A stretch of DNA of 42,487 nt from Photorhabdus khanii NC19. GTDB lineage: Bacteria; Pseudomonadota; Gammaproteobacteria; Enterobacterales; Enterobacteriaceae. The position numbers were made by a program, and so were the translations under genes. The stretch spans positions 164,093-206,579 of the forward strand of contig NZ_AYSJ01000006.1 in NCBI RefSeq assembly GCF_000517265.1, in the 5' to 3' direction. Of the stretch, positions 8,257-16,660 are shown piece by piece. Numbering within the stretch: the first letter of the stretch is position 1; the number at the start of each line of letters is the position of its first letter. The notes beneath the pieces are model-generated. The model was not told the origin of the DNA. It ran no database searches and saw only the letters and a list, made by a program, of their open reading frames with translations.

Positions 8257-8754
8257 TAACAAGCATCGTTATAACTCAAATGAAGCTGGCAAGAGCGAAT
8301 AAAACCGGCTTTTGTGCGTTTTAGCCAGCAAATAGACAGAGAGGATATTTATTCACGAAGCGTCTAAAAATTATCAATAAATTGGCTGGCAGAAGATCAA
8401 ACACGCCCCGATAAATACAAGCCTGATTATTTTCAGGCTCAAACCGTTATGTGGTTCCTCCACTGCCATCATTGGATTAATTTTTTGTTCCTGGATTAAT
8501 AAAAAATAAGCTTAACATAATAAGCTCCCACACTATAAAGTCATCCCTCTATCAATTAGGAAAACTTACCAAATAGTGAAGTAAGTCTAATACCTAAGAT
8601 AAATCATGGATTAGTCCATTATCATCAATTAATTTTTATAGCACCTTTTGTCATAAGCATATTGGATAGGATTTCTCGAGCTGGTCATTTTATCCATCCA
8701 TGTACCACATTAAATGAATTAGCAATAAATAAGTGAAAATAGAAAGGAATACTT
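8257..8754. other. Intergenic region upstream of the tca scar
   Basis: No complete gene. It holds the terminator at 8283-8315 and a second hairpin, AGCCTGA / TCAGGCT, at 8420-8439. A stretch around 8366-8490 stays open for about 40 codons without a start and could be a gene relic, but I cannot assign it. The original tcaA promoter presumably lay in the right part. Confidence 0.4.
8283..8315 (+). terminator. Terminator after the beta-trefoil-like gene
   Basis: AAGCTGG / CCGGCTT stem with one U-G pair and a 15-base loop, followed by TTTGTGCGTTTT, 27 bp after the stop codon. Confidence 0.5.
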
Positions 8755-8853
8755 ATGAGTTGTCACACAAAGAAAGCTAGCTTGATCTTCGCAACTAACC
8801 TTCCGAGACGTGCTAATTCTAAGCCATGTCATGGTGACTGTTATGCAAAATAA
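8755..8853 (+). CDS. Short 32-codon ORF with good ribosome binding site, possible leader
   Basis: ATG at 8755 follows AAAGGAA with about 7 bases of spacing, the best translation start in this stretch. It encodes a 32-aa Cys-containing peptide (starts MSCHTKK). It overlaps the start of the tcaA relic (8831) in another frame. It may be the old leader ORF of the tca operon, or a chance ORF that happens to use a surviving signal. It resembles nothing I know. Confidence 0.3.
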   Translation: MSCHTKKASLIFATNLPRRANSKPCHGDCYAK

Positions 8854-8893
8854 AACATCATTGTTATCAGGTACACTCGAACAACATGAGTAG
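8831..8893 (+). pseudogene. tcaA: Relic of tcaA: only the 5-prime end remains
   Basis: ATG 8831 opens MVTVMQNKTSLLSGTLEQ and stops at 8891-8893. This closely matches what I recall as the start of the Tc-toxin A-component fragment TcaA (MVTVMQNK-S-LSGT-EQ). After about 18 codons the frame runs straight into sequence from the far end of tcaB, so nearly all of tcaA and tcaB is missing. Intact TcaA and TcaB together would form the TcdA-like pentameric channel. Identification is from memory of the family N-terminus. Confidence 0.65.
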
Positions 8894-9063
8894 CGAAAAG
8901 AAACGCCGCATTAAACGTATCGCGGTAACCCTGCCAACACGGCTGGGGCCGTATCGGGATATTGAAGCCACGCTGACAATGGATGCGGAAATCGCCACAT
9001 GATCGGGTTGCCAACTTGAGTGACATCATTGTGCATCTGAATTACATCATTAGAGACGCGTAA
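8886..9063 (+). pseudogene. tcaB: Relic of tcaB: C-terminal fragments with internal deletion and frameshift
   Basis: Reading from 8886, KKRRIKRIAVTLPTRLGPYR with IEATL following matches the conserved C-terminal block of TcdA/TcaB proteins (RRIK-I-VTLP-LLGPY-DI-A-L). This frame stops at 9000-9002. In the +1 frame, 9013-9060 encodes NLSDIIVHLNYIIRDA and then TAA at 9061, which matches the extreme C-terminus of TcaB. The roughly 80 residues normally between these blocks are gone. The scar ends 58 bp before the tcaC start, so the original gene order tcaA-tcaB-tcaC is still visible. Confidence 0.8.
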
Positions 9064-9083
9064 ATTTCTTTTCTTTGTCTATC

Positions 9084-9106
9084 ACAGGTCCCTGTAAGGG
9101 GCCTGT
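9084..9106 (+). terminator. GC-rich hairpin between the tcaB scar and tcaC
   Basis: ACAGGTCCC / GGGGCCTGT, 9-bp stem with one mismatch-type pair and a 5-base loop. It ends 3 bases before the AAGGAG of tcaC. With no U tract it is more likely an intercistronic structure for RNA stability or partial attenuation than a terminator. Confidence 0.4.
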
Positions 9107-9121
9107 CATAAGGAGTATTTT

Positions 9122-12100
9122 ATGCAGGATTCATCAGAAGTATCAGTTACAACGCTGTCACTCCCCAAAGGCGGCGGCGCTATCAGTGGTATGGGAGAAG
9201 CACTTAACGCCGCCGGTCCTGATGGAATGGCAACTCTCTCCCTGCCGTTACCTCTCTCTGCCGGGCGGGGTCCTGCTCCTGGGTTATCACTAACGTATAG
9301 CAGCAGTGCAGGTAACGGGCCTTTCGGTATCGGCTGGCAATGCGGCGTCACGACTATTAGCCGACGTACTCAACACGGTATTCCACAGTACGATAATAAC
9401 GACACATTTTTATCCCCAAGCGGTGAGGTGATGAATATCGCTCTGAATGATCAGGGACAACCCGATATTCGACAGGACGTTAAGACGCTGCAAGGCGTTA
9501 CCCTGCCGGTTTCCTATACCGTGACCCACTATCAGCCCCGCCAGATACAGGATTTCAGTAAAATCGAATACTGGCAACCGGCCTCCGGTCAGGAAGGTCG
9601 CGCGTTCTGGCTGATATCATCACCGGACGGACAATGGCATATTCTGGGAAAAACAGCACAGGCTTGCCTGACTAATCCGCAAAATGACCAGCAAATCGCC
9701 CAGTGGTTATTGGAAGAAACTGTGACGCCGACCGGTGAGCATGTCAGCTACCAGTACCGGGCCGAAGATGAAGCTAATTGCGACGATAACGAAAAAACAC
9801 GTCACCCGAATACCACCGCACAACGCTATCTGGTGCAGGTGAATTATGGGAATGTCAAACCGCAAACCAGCCTGTTTATATTGGATAACACACCACCTGC
9901 CCCGGAAGAGTGGTTATTTCATCTGATCTTTGACCACGGTGAGCGGGATACTTCACTTTATGCCGTACCAACATGGGATACAGGTACAGCGCAATGGTCT
10001 GTACGCCCGGATACTTTCTCCCGCTATGAATACGGTTTTGAAGTGCGTACCCGCCGTCTGTGTCAACAAGTGCTGATGTTTCACCGCACCACGTTGCTGG
10101 CCGGAGACGTCGGCACCAATAACACTCCGGAGCTGGTCGGACGCCTGATACTGGACTATGACAAAAATGCCGGTATCACCACATTAACTGCCGCCCGTCA
10201 ATTAAGTCACGAACCCGACGGCACTCCTATCACCCTACCTCCTCTGGAGTTAGCCTGGCAACGATTCGACCATGAAAAGATACCGGCCTGGCAACGGTTC
10301 GATGGGCTGGATAACTTTAATCCCCAACAACGTTATCAACTGGTTGATTTGCGCGGAGAAGGGTTGCCCGGCATGTTATATCAGGAACGTGGTGCCTGGT
10401 GGTATAAAGCACCGCAACGTCAGGAAGGCGAAGACAATAATGCCGTGGTTTACAGCAAAATAGCGCCGCTGCCCACCCTGCCCAATTTGCAGGAAAATGC
10501 CTCATTGATGGATATCAACGGGGATGGTCAACTGGATTGGGTGGTCACCTCCTCCGGTGTCCGGGGATACCACAGCCAGCAGCCCGACGGTAAATGGACT
10601 CACTTTACGCCAATCAATGCCTTGCCAGTGGAATATTTCCATCCAAGCGCCCAGTTCGCCGATCTTGTCGGGGCAGGCTTATCCGATTTGGTGTTAATCG
10701 GGCCGAAAAGTGTACGTCTGTATGCGAACCAGCGAGATGGCTGGCGCAAAGGTCAGGATGTCCCCCAATCCGCAGGTATCACCCTGCCGGTCACCGGAAC
10801 CGATGCCCGTAAACTGGTGGCATTTAGTGATATGCTCGGTTCCGGTCAGCAACATCTGGTGGAAATCCGGGCTAACCGCGTCACTTGCTGGCCCAATCTG
10901 GGGCATGGCCGTTTCGGTCAGCCACTGATCCTGCCAGGATTCAGCCAGCCCGAAAGCAGCTTCAATCCTGAACAGCTGTTTCTGGCCGATATTGACGGCT
11001 CCGGCACCACCGACCTTATCTATGCTCAATCCAACTCCCTGCTGATTTATCTCAACCAAAGCGGTAATCAGTTTGATGCCCCACTAACATTAACTTTGCC
11101 TAAAGGGGTACAATTCGATAACACCTGTCAGCTACAGGTTGCCGATATCCAGGGGCTGGGAGTAGCCAGCCTGATTTTGACCGTGCCTCATATGGCACCA
11201 CATCACTGGCGTTGTGACCTGTCACTGACCAAGCCCTGGTTATTAAATGCGATGAACAATAACCGCGGCGCACATCACACCCTGCATTACCGCAGTTCTG
11301 CCCAATTCTGGTTGGATGAGAAGTTACAGCTCACTAAAGCGGGCAAATCACCGGCTTGTTACCTGCCGTTTCCAATGCATCTGCTATGGCATACCGAAAT
11401 TCAGGATGAAATCAGCGGTAACCGACTCACCAGTGAAGTCAGCTACAGCCACGGCGTCTGGGATGGTAAAGAGCGCGAGTTCAGAGGGTTTGGTTGTGTC
11501 AGACAGACAGATATCACGACGTTTTCTCACGGTACCGCACCGGAACAGGCCGCACCGTCACTGAGCATCAGTTGGTTCGCCACCGGGATGGATGAAGTAG
11601 ATAGCCAGTTAGCTGGGGAATACTGGCAAGGAGACACTCAGGCTTATACCGGATTTGAAACCCGCTATACCACCTGGGACAATGCCAGCCAAACAGACAA
11701 GGTGTTCACCCCCAATGACACACAGCGTCACTGGCTGACCAGAGCACTTAAAGGCCGGCTGCTGCGCAATGAGGTCTATGGTCTGGACGGAACAGATAAT
11801 CAAACAATCCCTTATGCCATCAGTGAGTCGCGCTATCAGGCACGGTCTATTCCCGTCAATAAAGAAACTGAATTAGCCGTTTGGATCACCGCCATTGAAA
11901 ACCGCAACTATCACTATGAGCGTATTACCAGTGACCCACAGCTCACTCAGCATATCCAACTGCAACAAGATATTTTTGGTCACCCTCTGCAAAGCGTTGA
12001 TATTGCCTGGCCGCGCAGGGTAAAACCCGCTGAAAATCCCTACCCGCCAACGCTGCCGGATACGCTGTTCGACAGCAGCTATGATGACCAGCAACAGTTG

Positions 12101-13585
12101 CTGCGTCTGGTTCGGCAAAAAAGTCGCTGGTATCACCTGATTGACGGAGAAAACTGGCGGCTGGGTTTACCTGATGCGCAACGCAGTGATGTTTATACCT
12201 ATGACCGGACTAAAATTCCAGCAGAAGGGATTTCTCTTGAAGTGTTGCTGAAAGAAGATGGCTTGCTGGCAGATGAGAACGCTGCGGTTTATCTGGGACA
12301 ACAAAGGACATTGTATACCGCAGGTCAATCAGATACACCGCTGGAAAAACCAACACTTCAAGCACTGGTGGCATTCAGCGAAACTGCCATGCTGGACGAA
12401 ACTTCATTGCAGGCTTACAAAGACGTCATGGAAGAGCAGGAGCTGAATACCGTACTGACACAAGCCGGTTATCAACAGGCTGCACGGCTGTTTAATACCG
12501 GATCAGAAAGTCAGGTATGGGTAGCACGTCAGGGATATACCGATTACGGTGATGCCGGCAAATTCTGGCGGCCTCAGGCTCAACGCAACTCATTACTAAC
12601 AGGAAAAACCACCCTGAGCTGGGATACCTATCATTGTGTCGTCACTCAAACTCAGGACGCCGCAGGATTAACAACGCAAGCCCGTTACGATTATCGCTTC
12701 CTGACGCCGGTACAACTGACAGATGTTAATGATAATCAACACATTGTGACACTAGATGCGCTGGGCCGCATGACCACCAGCCGGTTCTGGGGCACAGAGT
12801 CCGGACAAGCCACAGGTTATTCAACACCAGAAGAGAAACCTTTTACGCCACCAAATTCCGTTGATAAAGCGCTGGCGTTAACAGGTGCGCTTCCCGTTGC
12901 TCAATGTACAGTTTATGCCGTTGACAGTTGGATGCCGTCGCTATCCCCGTCTCAGCTTTTCGGATCACAAGAACAGGCCGAAACCCGATGGAAGCAACTT
13001 CGTACCACTCAGGTAGTCACCGAGGATGGGAAGGTGTACGCTCTGGGCTGGAAACACGCGACAGACAGCCAGAAACTGACTGTTCATGAAGCCTCCTTAT
13101 TGGCGGATATTCCCCGTTTGCCTCCACATGGGCTGATGATCACCACCGATCGTTACGACAGCGAGCCACAGCAGCAGAAACAAACGGTGAGTTTCAGCGA
13201 CGGTTTTGGCCGGTTACTCCAGAGTTCTGTTCGCCATGAATCCGGCGATGCTTGGCAACGGCAAGAGGACGGCGGGCTGGTAGTGGATGCTAATGGGGCG
13301 CTGGTCAGTACGTCAACGGACACCCGCTGGGCCGTTTCCGGTCGCACGGAATATGATGATAAAGGTCAGCCTGTGCGCACTTATCAACCCTATTTTCTGA
13401 ATGACTGGCGCTATGTCAGTGACGACAGCGCGCGCGATGACCTATTCGCCGATACCCACATTTATGATCCATTGGGACGTGAATACAAAGTCATCACCGC
13501 GAAGAAATACCTGCGGGAAAAACAGTACACCCCGTGGTTTGTCGTCAGTGAGGATGAAAACGACACCGCGTCAAGAAACCCATAA
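9122..13585 (+). CDS. tcaC: Tc-toxin B subunit TcaC
   Basis: 1487 aa, the full length expected of TcaC (about 1485 aa). In complexes of this type the B subunit, with the C subunit, forms a hollow cocoon that holds the cytotoxic C-terminus and docks on the pentameric A channel. The N-terminal SpvB-like region (about 1-350) begins TTLSLPKGGGAISGMGEALN. FG-GAP/VCBS-like repeats include SLMDINGDGQLDW, QFADLVGAGLSDLV and FLADIDGSGTTDLIY. TcdB middle domains follow, with FRGFGCVRQTD. AAGGAG 6 bases before ATG supports the start. tccC follows 61 bp downstream. Its A partners tcaA and tcaB are deleted upstream, so it would need an A subunit from another locus. No interruption seen. Confidence 0.95.
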   Translation: MQDSSEVSVTTLSLPKGGGAISGMGEALNAAGPDGMATLSLPLPLSAGRGPAPGLSLTYSSSAGNGPFGIGWQCGVTTISRRTQHGIPQYDNNDTFLSPSGEVMNIALNDQGQPDIRQDVKTLQGVTLPVSYTVTHYQPRQIQDFSKIEYWQPASGQEGRAFWLISSPDGQWHILGKTAQACLTNPQNDQQIAQWLLEETVTPTGEHVSYQYRAEDEANCDDNEKTRHPNTTAQRYLVQVNYGNVKPQTSLFILDNTPPAPEEWLFHLIFDHGERDTSLYAVPTWDTGTAQWSVRPDTFSRYEYGFEVRTRRLCQQVLMFHRTTLLAGDVGTNNTPELVGRLILDYDKNAGITTLTAARQLSHEPDGTPITLPPLELAWQRFDHEKIPAWQRFDGLDNFNPQQRYQLVDLRGEGLPGMLYQERGAWWYKAPQRQEGEDNNAVVYSKIAPLPTLPNLQENASLMDINGDGQLDWVVTSSGVRGYHSQQPDGKWTHFTPINALPVEYFHPSAQFADLVGAGLSDLVLIGPKSVRLYANQRDGWRKGQDVPQSAGITLPVTGTDARKLVAFSDMLGSGQQHLVEIRANRVTCWPNLGHGRFGQPLILPGFSQPESSFNPEQLFLADIDGSGTTDLIYAQSNSLLIYLNQSGNQFDAPLTLTLPKGVQFDNTCQLQVADIQGLGVASLILTVPHMAPHHWRCDLSLTKPWLLNAMNNNRGAHHTLHYRSSAQFWLDEKLQLTKAGKSPACYLPFPMHLLWHTEIQDEISGNRLTSEVSYSHGVWDGKEREFRGFGCVRQTDITTFSHGTAPEQAAPSLSISWFATGMDEVDSQLAGEYWQGDTQAYTGFETRYTTWDNASQTDKVFTPNDTQRHWLTRALKGRLLRNEVYGLDGTDNQTIPYAISESRYQARSIPVNKETELAVWITAIENRNYHYERITSDPQLTQHIQLQQDIFGHPLQSVDIAWPRRVKPAENPYPPTLPDTLFDSSYDDQQQLLRLVRQKSRWYHLIDGENWRLGLPDAQRSDVYTYDRTKIPAEGISLEVLLKEDGLLADENAAVYLGQQRTLYTAGQSDTPLEKPTLQALVAFSETAMLDETSLQAYKDVMEEQELNTVLTQAGYQQAARLFNTGSESQVWVARQGYTDYGDAGKFWRPQAQRNSLLTGKTTLSWDTYHCVVTQTQDAAGLTTQARYDYRFLTPVQLTDVNDNQHIVTLDALGRMTTSRFWGTESGQATGYSTPEEKPFTPPNSVDKALALTGALPVAQCTVYAVDSWMPSLSPSQLFGSQEQAETRWKQLRTTQVVTEDGKVYALGWKHATDSQKLTVHEASLLADIPRLPPHGLMITTDRYDSEPQQQKQTVSFSDGFGRLLQSSVRHESGDAWQRQEDGGLVVDANGALVSTSTDTRWAVSGRTEYDDKGQPVRTYQPYFLNDWRYVSDDSARDDLFADTHIYDPLGREYKVITAKKYLREKQYTPWFVVSEDENDTASRNP

Positions 13586-13595
13586 TTTTACCCGT

Positions 13596-13619
13596 TGCCC
13601 CGCAATACATGGCGGGGCA
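13596..13619 (+). terminator. Perfect hairpin between tcaC and tccC
   Basis: TGCCCCGC / GCGGGGCA, perfect 8-bp stem with an 8-base loop, in the 61-bp gap between the genes. No U tract follows. A similar GC-rich hairpin precedes tcaC. It could protect or process the mRNA or lower tccC expression. Confidence 0.45.
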
Positions 13620-13646
13620 GTATCTATCAACATGAGGAACAGTAAT

Positions 13647-16511
13647 ATGACATCCTTTTTTAATCCGGCAACCTTTGCCGGCACTCCTACCGTCAGCGTT
13701 CGGGACAACCGTGGCCTGACCATCCGTGAAATCAGTTTTCACCGCACTACAGCAGGAGGTGATACCGATACCTGTATCACCCGTCATCAGTACGATGCTT
13801 ATGGATTCCGGATCCAAAGTATTGATCCGCGCCTGTATGACGCCATGCAAACTGATAGTTCAGTAAAACCCAATTTTACCTGGCAGTACGATCTGACCGG
13901 CAATATCCTAAGTACAGAGAGTGTTGATGCAGGCCACACCGTCACCCTCAATGATATTGAAGGCCGCCCGGTACTGACAAAAACCGCAACCAACGTTATA
14001 CAAACCCGGCAATATGAAGCCACTTCCTTGCCGGGCCGCCTGTTATCAGTCACTGAACAGGTATCTGGAGAAGCAACTGCCCGAGTGACTGAACGCCTTA
14101 TCTGGTCCCGGAACACACAGGCGGAAAAAGACCACAACCTTGTCGGCCAGTGTGTGAATCACTATGACACTGCGGGGCTAACCCAGTTAGAAAGCCGGTC
14201 ACTAACCGGAACCGTCTTATCACAATCCCGTCAATTGCTGTCCGATAATTATCAGGCAGACTGGAAAGATGGTAACCAAGTCACCAACCAGAGTCTACTG
14301 GATAGCGAGGCCTACACCACACAAAACACCTTTGACGCTACCGGTGCATTACTGACGCAGACGGATACAAAAGGCAATATACAGCGTCTGACCTACAATA
14401 TTGCCGGACAATTGAGCAGCAGCAAGCTGACAGTAAAAGACCAGAGTGAACAGATTATAGTCAAATCCCTGAATTATTCAGCCGCTGGGCAGAAACTGCA
14501 AGAAATACATGGTAACGGTATAATTACCGAATACACTTATGAACCGGAAACACAACGTCTGATTAGCATTACCACCCACCGCGAATTAGACAGCAAAGTG
14601 TTACAAGATTTACGCTATGAATATGATCCGGTGGGTAATGTCATTAATATTCGTAATAGTGCAGAAGCCACCCGCTTCTGGCGCAACCAAAAAGTGGTAC
14701 CGAAGAATACCTATAGCTACGATTCTCTATACCAGTTAATCGAAGCAACTGGCCGGGAAATGGCGAATATCGGCCAGCACAATAACTTACTACCCTCTCC
14801 TGTTCTGCCTTCTGACAGCAATACTTACACCAGATATATCCGTACCTATACTTATGACCGTGGCGGCAATCTGACTCGAATCCAACACAGTTCACCCGCC
14901 ATCCAAGGCAGCTATACTACAAAGATAACGGTTTCAAACCACAGTAACCGCGCAGTGTGGAGCACATTGACCGATAATCCAATGCTCGTGGATGATTTGT
15001 TTGACGCCGGCGGCCACCAGAATACATTAGTACAGGGACACTACCTGAGCTGGAACACCCGCGGTCAGTTAGAACAGGTGATACAGGCAACTCAGGGAAA
15101 CAGAATCAATAGTGATAGGGAATGGTATCGCTATGGCAGCGATGGAATGCGATTGCTGAAAGTGAGTGAACAGCAAACCCAATACCTCACTCACCAACAG
15201 CGAGTCATTTATCTGCCAGGATTGGAGCTGCGCACAACCCAACACGGCCCTATCATAAAGCAAGAATTGCAAGTTATCACTGTGGGTGAGGCCGGTCGTG
15301 CACAAGTGCGGATACTGCACTGGGAAACCAAACCACCAACAGATATCAAAAACGATCAAATACGTTACAGCTACGATAACCTCACCGGCTCCAGCCAGCT
15401 TGAGCTGGATTACAAGGGGGGAATTATCAGCCACGAAGAGTACTATCCATTCGGTGGTACGGCTTTATGGTCAGTGAGAAACCAAACTGAAGCCAGTTAC
15501 AAATTTATTCGCTACTCAGGCAAAGAACGGGATGCTACGGGGCTGTACTACTATGGTTATCGATATTATCAACCGTGGGTAGGGAGATGGTTAAGTGCAG
15601 ACCCTGCCGGAACAGCAGATGGAGTGAACCTTTACAGGATGGTTCGGAATAATCCAGTGACATTACATGATCCCGATGGATTAGCACCGGAACAGTGGTA
15701 TACCCGGGAAGCGTTTAAACAATTACCTTTCAGCGAGCATAGTTTGGGTACACGCGATGAACTTGCACCAAAAATATCAGGCACAAATAGTTTATGGCAT
15801 GAAGCTTATCGTGGGCCAACCAAAGAACGGGAAACATTGGGTCTCTTTAACGAGTTGCCTTTTGCAGAACCTAAAGTGGCAACGGCTGAAGAAATTAACC
15901 TGCATGGCATAACAACTGAAAACGTCACTGTTTATCGTGTGGAAGTGGCGCAACAATCAGAGAAGTTTCTTTATACTGGGATTACCGGTACCGGGGGAGT
16001 GAAAATAGCGATTCCTAACAGGAATAACGAACATGGCGGCAAAGAGGACTACCTGAATAAAACCATGCCAGGCGAGGCGCAGAAGAAAGGTGGATGGTAT
16101 CAATTTTCTAAAAATTATATTGCTGCCAATAAGGGTAAATCCAGTGGCAATCTTGCGTTCTATAATTTCGGCAACCCACGTCGGGCATTACAGTTTTACG
16201 AACAAAAAACTGAAAATCCCAAAGAAAAACTGCCGTTTGTTATAAAATCATTTGAGATACCTTCTTCAGTATTTAAAGCGATTGCAGAAGATGCCATTTT
16301 AGAAAAGGACTACAAAAAGTTCCCGACAGCACCAATGAATGTCGATGTTGCAGCATTTAACCAACTTGGTCTACAACCTCACCATGTTGATTTACTCGTT
16401 GGCTCTATCATTCCTAAGAGTGGAAGAGTCTATTCGGAAAATGAGCATTGGAAGTTAATGGATAAACCCTCTCAGGTCACCAGCCGGCCACTGCTGCGCG
16501 GCAGACGATAA
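13647..16511 (+). CDS. tccC: Tc-toxin C subunit (TccC type) with unassigned hypervariable C-terminal effector
   Basis: 954 aa. Residues 1 to about 680 form the RHS/YD-repeat core, starting PTVSVRDNRGLTIREISFHR and ending RYYQPWVGRWLSADPAGT, LYRMVRNNPVT, DPDG (Asp675). In this family the core is an aspartic autoprotease that releases the downstream toxin inside the cocoon. The last about 275 residues (680-954) are the hypervariable effector; it matches none of the TccC effectors I know. Visible stretches are VTVYRVEVAQ, FLYTGITGTGG, NFGNPRRALQFYEQK and IIPKSGRVYSEN. The start follows AGGA by 8 bases and gives the family N-terminus; upstream in-frame starts lie inside tcaC. The number of this tccC copy cannot be fixed from sequence alone. 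Confidence 0.9.
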   Translation: MTSFFNPATFAGTPTVSVRDNRGLTIREISFHRTTAGGDTDTCITRHQYDAYGFRIQSIDPRLYDAMQTDSSVKPNFTWQYDLTGNILSTESVDAGHTVTLNDIEGRPVLTKTATNVIQTRQYEATSLPGRLLSVTEQVSGEATARVTERLIWSRNTQAEKDHNLVGQCVNHYDTAGLTQLESRSLTGTVLSQSRQLLSDNYQADWKDGNQVTNQSLLDSEAYTTQNTFDATGALLTQTDTKGNIQRLTYNIAGQLSSSKLTVKDQSEQIIVKSLNYSAAGQKLQEIHGNGIITEYTYEPETQRLISITTHRELDSKVLQDLRYEYDPVGNVINIRNSAEATRFWRNQKVVPKNTYSYDSLYQLIEATGREMANIGQHNNLLPSPVLPSDSNTYTRYIRTYTYDRGGNLTRIQHSSPAIQGSYTTKITVSNHSNRAVWSTLTDNPMLVDDLFDAGGHQNTLVQGHYLSWNTRGQLEQVIQATQGNRINSDREWYRYGSDGMRLLKVSEQQTQYLTHQQRVIYLPGLELRTTQHGPIIKQELQVITVGEAGRAQVRILHWETKPPTDIKNDQIRYSYDNLTGSSQLELDYKGGIISHEEYYPFGGTALWSVRNQTEASYKFIRYSGKERDATGLYYYGYRYYQPWVGRWLSADPAGTADGVNLYRMVRNNPVTLHDPDGLAPEQWYTREAFKQLPFSEHSLGTRDELAPKISGTNSLWHEAYRGPTKERETLGLFNELPFAEPKVATAEEINLHGITTENVTVYRVEVAQQSEKFLYTGITGTGGVKIAIPNRNNEHGGKEDYLNKTMPGEAQKKGGWYQFSKNYIAANKGKSSGNLAFYNFGNPRRALQFYEQKTENPKEKLPFVIKSFEIPSSVFKAIAEDAILEKDYKKFPTAPMNVDVAAFNQLGLQPHHVDLLVGSIIPKSGRVYSENEHWKLMDKPSQVTSRPLLRGRR

Positions 16512-16518
16512 CGAAATA

Positions 16519-16548
16519 GCCAGCTCATCCCAAAAAGTTTGAGCTGGC
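16519..16548. terminator. Hairpin between tccC and the convergent chitinase gene
   Basis: GCCAGCTC / GAGCTGGC, perfect 8-bp stem, 14-base loop, 8 bp after the tccC stop. The U tract is weak on both strands, so termination is plausible but not certain. Confidence 0.5.
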
Positions 16549-16660
16549 ATCGTTGCAAATATGGATATTCAGCATTTCCGGTACGTTCTGCTGTCCTTAT
16601 ATAATCATGCAGGTCTTCTTCAAAGGAAACCTGCATACACTAAGAATTAAAAATAAAACC

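Noticed and set aside
8841-9029. Minus-strand ORF opposite the tca scar
   Set aside because: It is antisense to the tcaA/tcaB relic, with no start signal or recognisable product.
13401-13646. Longer start for tccC, overlapping the end of tcaC
   Set aside because: The extension is tcaC sequence in another frame; AGGA and the conserved TccC N-terminus point to ATG 13647.
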